Below, piece by piece: positions 62,078-64,000 of a DNA stretch of 64,000 bases. Within the stretch, counting starts at the first letter, position 1; every line of letters starts with the position of its first letter. The notes beneath the pieces are model-generated. The model was not told the origin of the DNA. It saw nothing but the letters and a program-made list of their open reading frames with translations, and ran no database searches. The DNA lies in the NCBI GenBank assembly GCA_020746105.1, contig CM036622.1, forward strand, positions 11,642,487 to 11,706,486, given 5' to 3'. Position numbers and translations under genes: made by a program. The stretch is from Trogon surrucura (taxonomy: Eukaryota; Chordata; Aves; Trogoniformes; Trogonidae).

Positions 62078-62771
62078 CTGTTACCCATGACTTACCAAAG
62101 ATGATGGAGAGTGGCCTAGCAATGACTCCCGCCAGCTCCCTCAGCACCCGTGGGTGCATCCCATCAGGGCCCATGGATTTATGAATGTCCAAGTGTTCAA
62201 ACTGATCCTTAACCCACTCCTCATCAATCAGGGCAGACTCCTCCTTTGTCATGACTTCCTCTGGGGCCTCAGGGGACTGAGGCTCCTGAGGACGGTCTCC
62301 AACAGTGTAGACAGAGGCAAAGAAGGCATTCAGCAACTCTGCCTTCTTTCTGTCCTCTGTCTCCAGGACACCCACCTCATTCAACAGAGGGCCTACATTG
62401 CCTCTAGTATTAGTTTTGTCAGCAATGTATTTGAAGAAGCCCTTTCTGTTGTCTTTGACCTCCCTTGCAAGTTTTAACTCCAAGGAGGCCTTAGCTTTTC
62501 TGATTGCCTCCCTGCACTCCCTGACAGCTGCCCTGTACTCCACCCAAGTGGCCAGCCCTTCCTTCCACAATTTAAACACCCTCCCTTTCCACCTGAGTCT
62601 GCCCAGCAGATCCCTGGTTAACCAAGCAGGTCTCCTGGATCTCTTTCGTGATTTCCTACCTGATGGGATGCACTGATCCTGAGCCTCAAAGAAGTGGTCT
62701 TTGAATGCCAACCAACTCTCTTGGGCCCCTTTACCTTGCAGCTCCCTGTCCCAAGGGGTATCCCCCAGCAA
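62007..62771 (-). pseudogene. CR1 polymerase, region upstream of the reverse transcriptase (254 codons)
   Basis: Recognisable CR1 sequence between endonuclease and reverse transcriptase. RRPAWLTRDLL, a charged helical stretch (EYRAAVRECREAIRKAKASL) and KGFFKYIADK come first, followed by LNAFFASVYT and the RT0/RT1-like SMGPDGMHPRVLRELAG with IIFGKSW and [16 protein letters not shown]. The frame loses register after VTPVY, where the downstream frame (one base shifted) continues. The open frame actually extends left of the first Met toward the 5' truncation near 62805. Confidence 0.93.
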
Positions 62772-62805
62772 TTGCTTGAAGAGGCCAAAGTTGGCATTAA
62801 CCTAC

Positions 62806-64000
62806 GTGTACTACACTTCCTAAACCCACAAGTAATAATAGCATTTTTAATAACACTGTAATTATCTATAAATAGTGATGTACTGAATAGCCAGGACTAG
62901 CAGTTTAAAATGCTGCATACAATGATGGGGTTCTTTAACGTTCATAACTACATCTTCTCTCACTCTTTGTGCATTGTGGTCGTGACCCTAAAAAATAGGT
63001 GGTTCTACATTTATTGCTTGTGTCTCTGCTCACTGCTGCTAATGCCAGCGACTGTGTACTTGTGCTTGTATTTGGAAATCTCAGTGACCTTGGTCACACC
63101 AGGCTGAAGAAACCTGTCTTGCAAGCATGTGCCCAGGTGATTAATTTCAACAAACAGGTTGCTTATAAGAGTGTAATTACTCACTTGTGCAAATGGCAGG
63201 ATGGGTGCGCTGACCTGTATTAGACACGTTGTAGCATACACCTCCCCATCGGTTCTTTTTCACTGTTAATCAGAGGGCTGAAAACCTTGCAACATTTAGA
63301 CAGCTTGAGGTTGAAGGCTGAAATGTCACTTTTAAAAGAGGGTTAAAAAGGTCGCGCAGCTGCAAATAATAATAGCCCAATGAAAATCAGATTCTTACTG
63401 CAACCCACTTCAAGAATAACATTGAAACAGGAAACAAGCCTGCTTGATGTTTTTACCAGTATGGCAGTAAGATTACTGTGGAGCTTAAAAAGGGGGAGAG
63501 AGAGACAGAAAGGAGCATGCTTTCTTAGTGTGAGATGTTAGAACTATTTTTCTAATTCAGAAAGGGTGACCGTGAGGCTCAGCAAAATCTCCTTGAGGAG
63601 CCTGAAGATGTGAGGTACTTCCCTTTGGATGCTGCTGAGGGGGGGGTGTAGTTCAGTGCTGTGTTCTCAGGGTGGTTTTACTTCTTTTGTTTTTTTTTTT
63701 TTTTTAATTTCTTTATGATGTTCTTGCATTCCTCACTTTGGCATTTAGTTTTATCAATTATGATAAAAAATGTGTACGAATATCTTATGCAGAAATCAAG
63801 GAACAGAAGGAAATCTTGCCTTGCTGCAAATTTTACTTGTTTCTCTTCCATGTGATGTGGCTCGGAGAAGTCCATGTTTCCTCTGTATTTTTGTTTATTT
63901 GTTTTTCTAATTAGAATACCTTAACTTCTCCTAAGCAGAGTGATATTTCAGTGCTACAGCGTAGCAGATTTCCTCACTTACACATTCTGCCAATAAGGCT
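62806..64000. other. Noncoding stretch at window end
   Basis: No gene recognised. Contains a T15 run at 63690-63705. Short frames only. Confidence 0.45.

Larger units (their letters stand above)
60641..62805 (-). mobile_element. CR1 LINE, long 5'-truncated copy with most of the reverse transcriptase
   Basis: The 3' end is at the left (TCACAGAATCACAGAATGAT). The 5' break is near 62805, inside the segment between endonuclease and reverse transcriptase (around NANFGLFKQLLGDTPW). About 2.16 kb remain of a full element that is normally over 4 kb. The first reading frame and the endonuclease are absent, so it cannot move by itself. It keeps the complete catalytic core, split by one frameshift (about 62020-62060) and one TAG codon (61838-61840). 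It is the youngest-looking and longest transposon in the window. Confidence 0.97.

Noticed and set aside
62154..62676. Plus-strand frames over the long CR1 element
   Set aside because: Antisense shadows of the CR1 polymerase.
1..64000. CRISPR arrays, tRNA, rRNA or bacterial operons
   Set aside because: No spaced identical repeats, no cloverleaf-like sequence noticed by eye, and the whole composition is that of vertebrate nuclear DNA. A tRNAscan or Rfam run would be needed to exclude small RNAs fully.

Overview
The window looks like vertebrate, almost certainly avian, nuclear DNA. At least nine fragments of CR1, the dominant LINE of bird genomes, are recognisable from their 3' ends, which carry the short direct repeats of the ATTCTGTG or ATTCTATG type. 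One solo LTR resembles an avian endogenous retrovirus. The sequence is AT-rich and intron-like or intergenic, with two sharp CpG islands. I see no bacterial-style gene organisation, CRISPR array, rRNA or tRNA gene, and no host protein-coding exon that I can name. Almost all open reading frames here are chance frames; the only convincing protein similarity is to CR1 reverse transcriptase.

Layout. 1-7.3 kb: mostly unassigned sequence, with a GC-rich block holding a ~170-bp-offset internal duplication (1713-1972), an old CR1 tail (2488-2616) and a CpG-rich patch containing a G-rich minisatellite (6885-7034). 7.3-20.5 kb: AT-rich noncoding DNA containing an 87-bp segment present twice 3.6 kb apart (9943-10029 and 13510-13596) and a CR1 tail with a 23-bp unit present three times (16503-16688). 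20.56-22.35 kb: a large CpG island. It holds a compact promoter module on the plus strand (E-box/CRE, ATF-type site, TATA-like box at 21214-21255), a good splice donor at 21333, and a candidate second exon at 22363-22449 bounded by strong splice sites. This is the most likely 5' end of a host gene, and I cannot name that gene. 22.5-40 kb: intron-like DNA with three CR1 fragments and a small CpG cluster with a donor-like site near 26.95 kb.

39.96-40.5 kb: a second, smaller CpG island with a cluster of GC-box/KLF-type motifs and an adjacent TTCGAA-rich stretch. It is a candidate alternative or neighbouring promoter. 40.5-59.7 kb: intron-like DNA with two CR1 tails, microsatellites, and an 826-bp solo LTR on the minus strand (51767-52592) flanked by a near-perfect 5-bp duplication. 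59.7-62.8 kb: two CR1 elements of one subfamily lying tail to tail. The larger (60641-62805, minus strand) retains most of the reverse transcriptase domain, interrupted by one frameshift and one TAG stop. The last 1.2 kb holds nothing I can assign.

The simplest reading is a promoter region plus part of a long intron, or an intergenic flank, of an avian gene whose coding exons lie mostly outside the window, colonised by CR1 and one retroviral LTR. I found no evidence for a new biological system. The items most worth checking are the two CpG-island promoters, the duplicated 87-bp segment, and the comparison of the three closely related CR1 copies.
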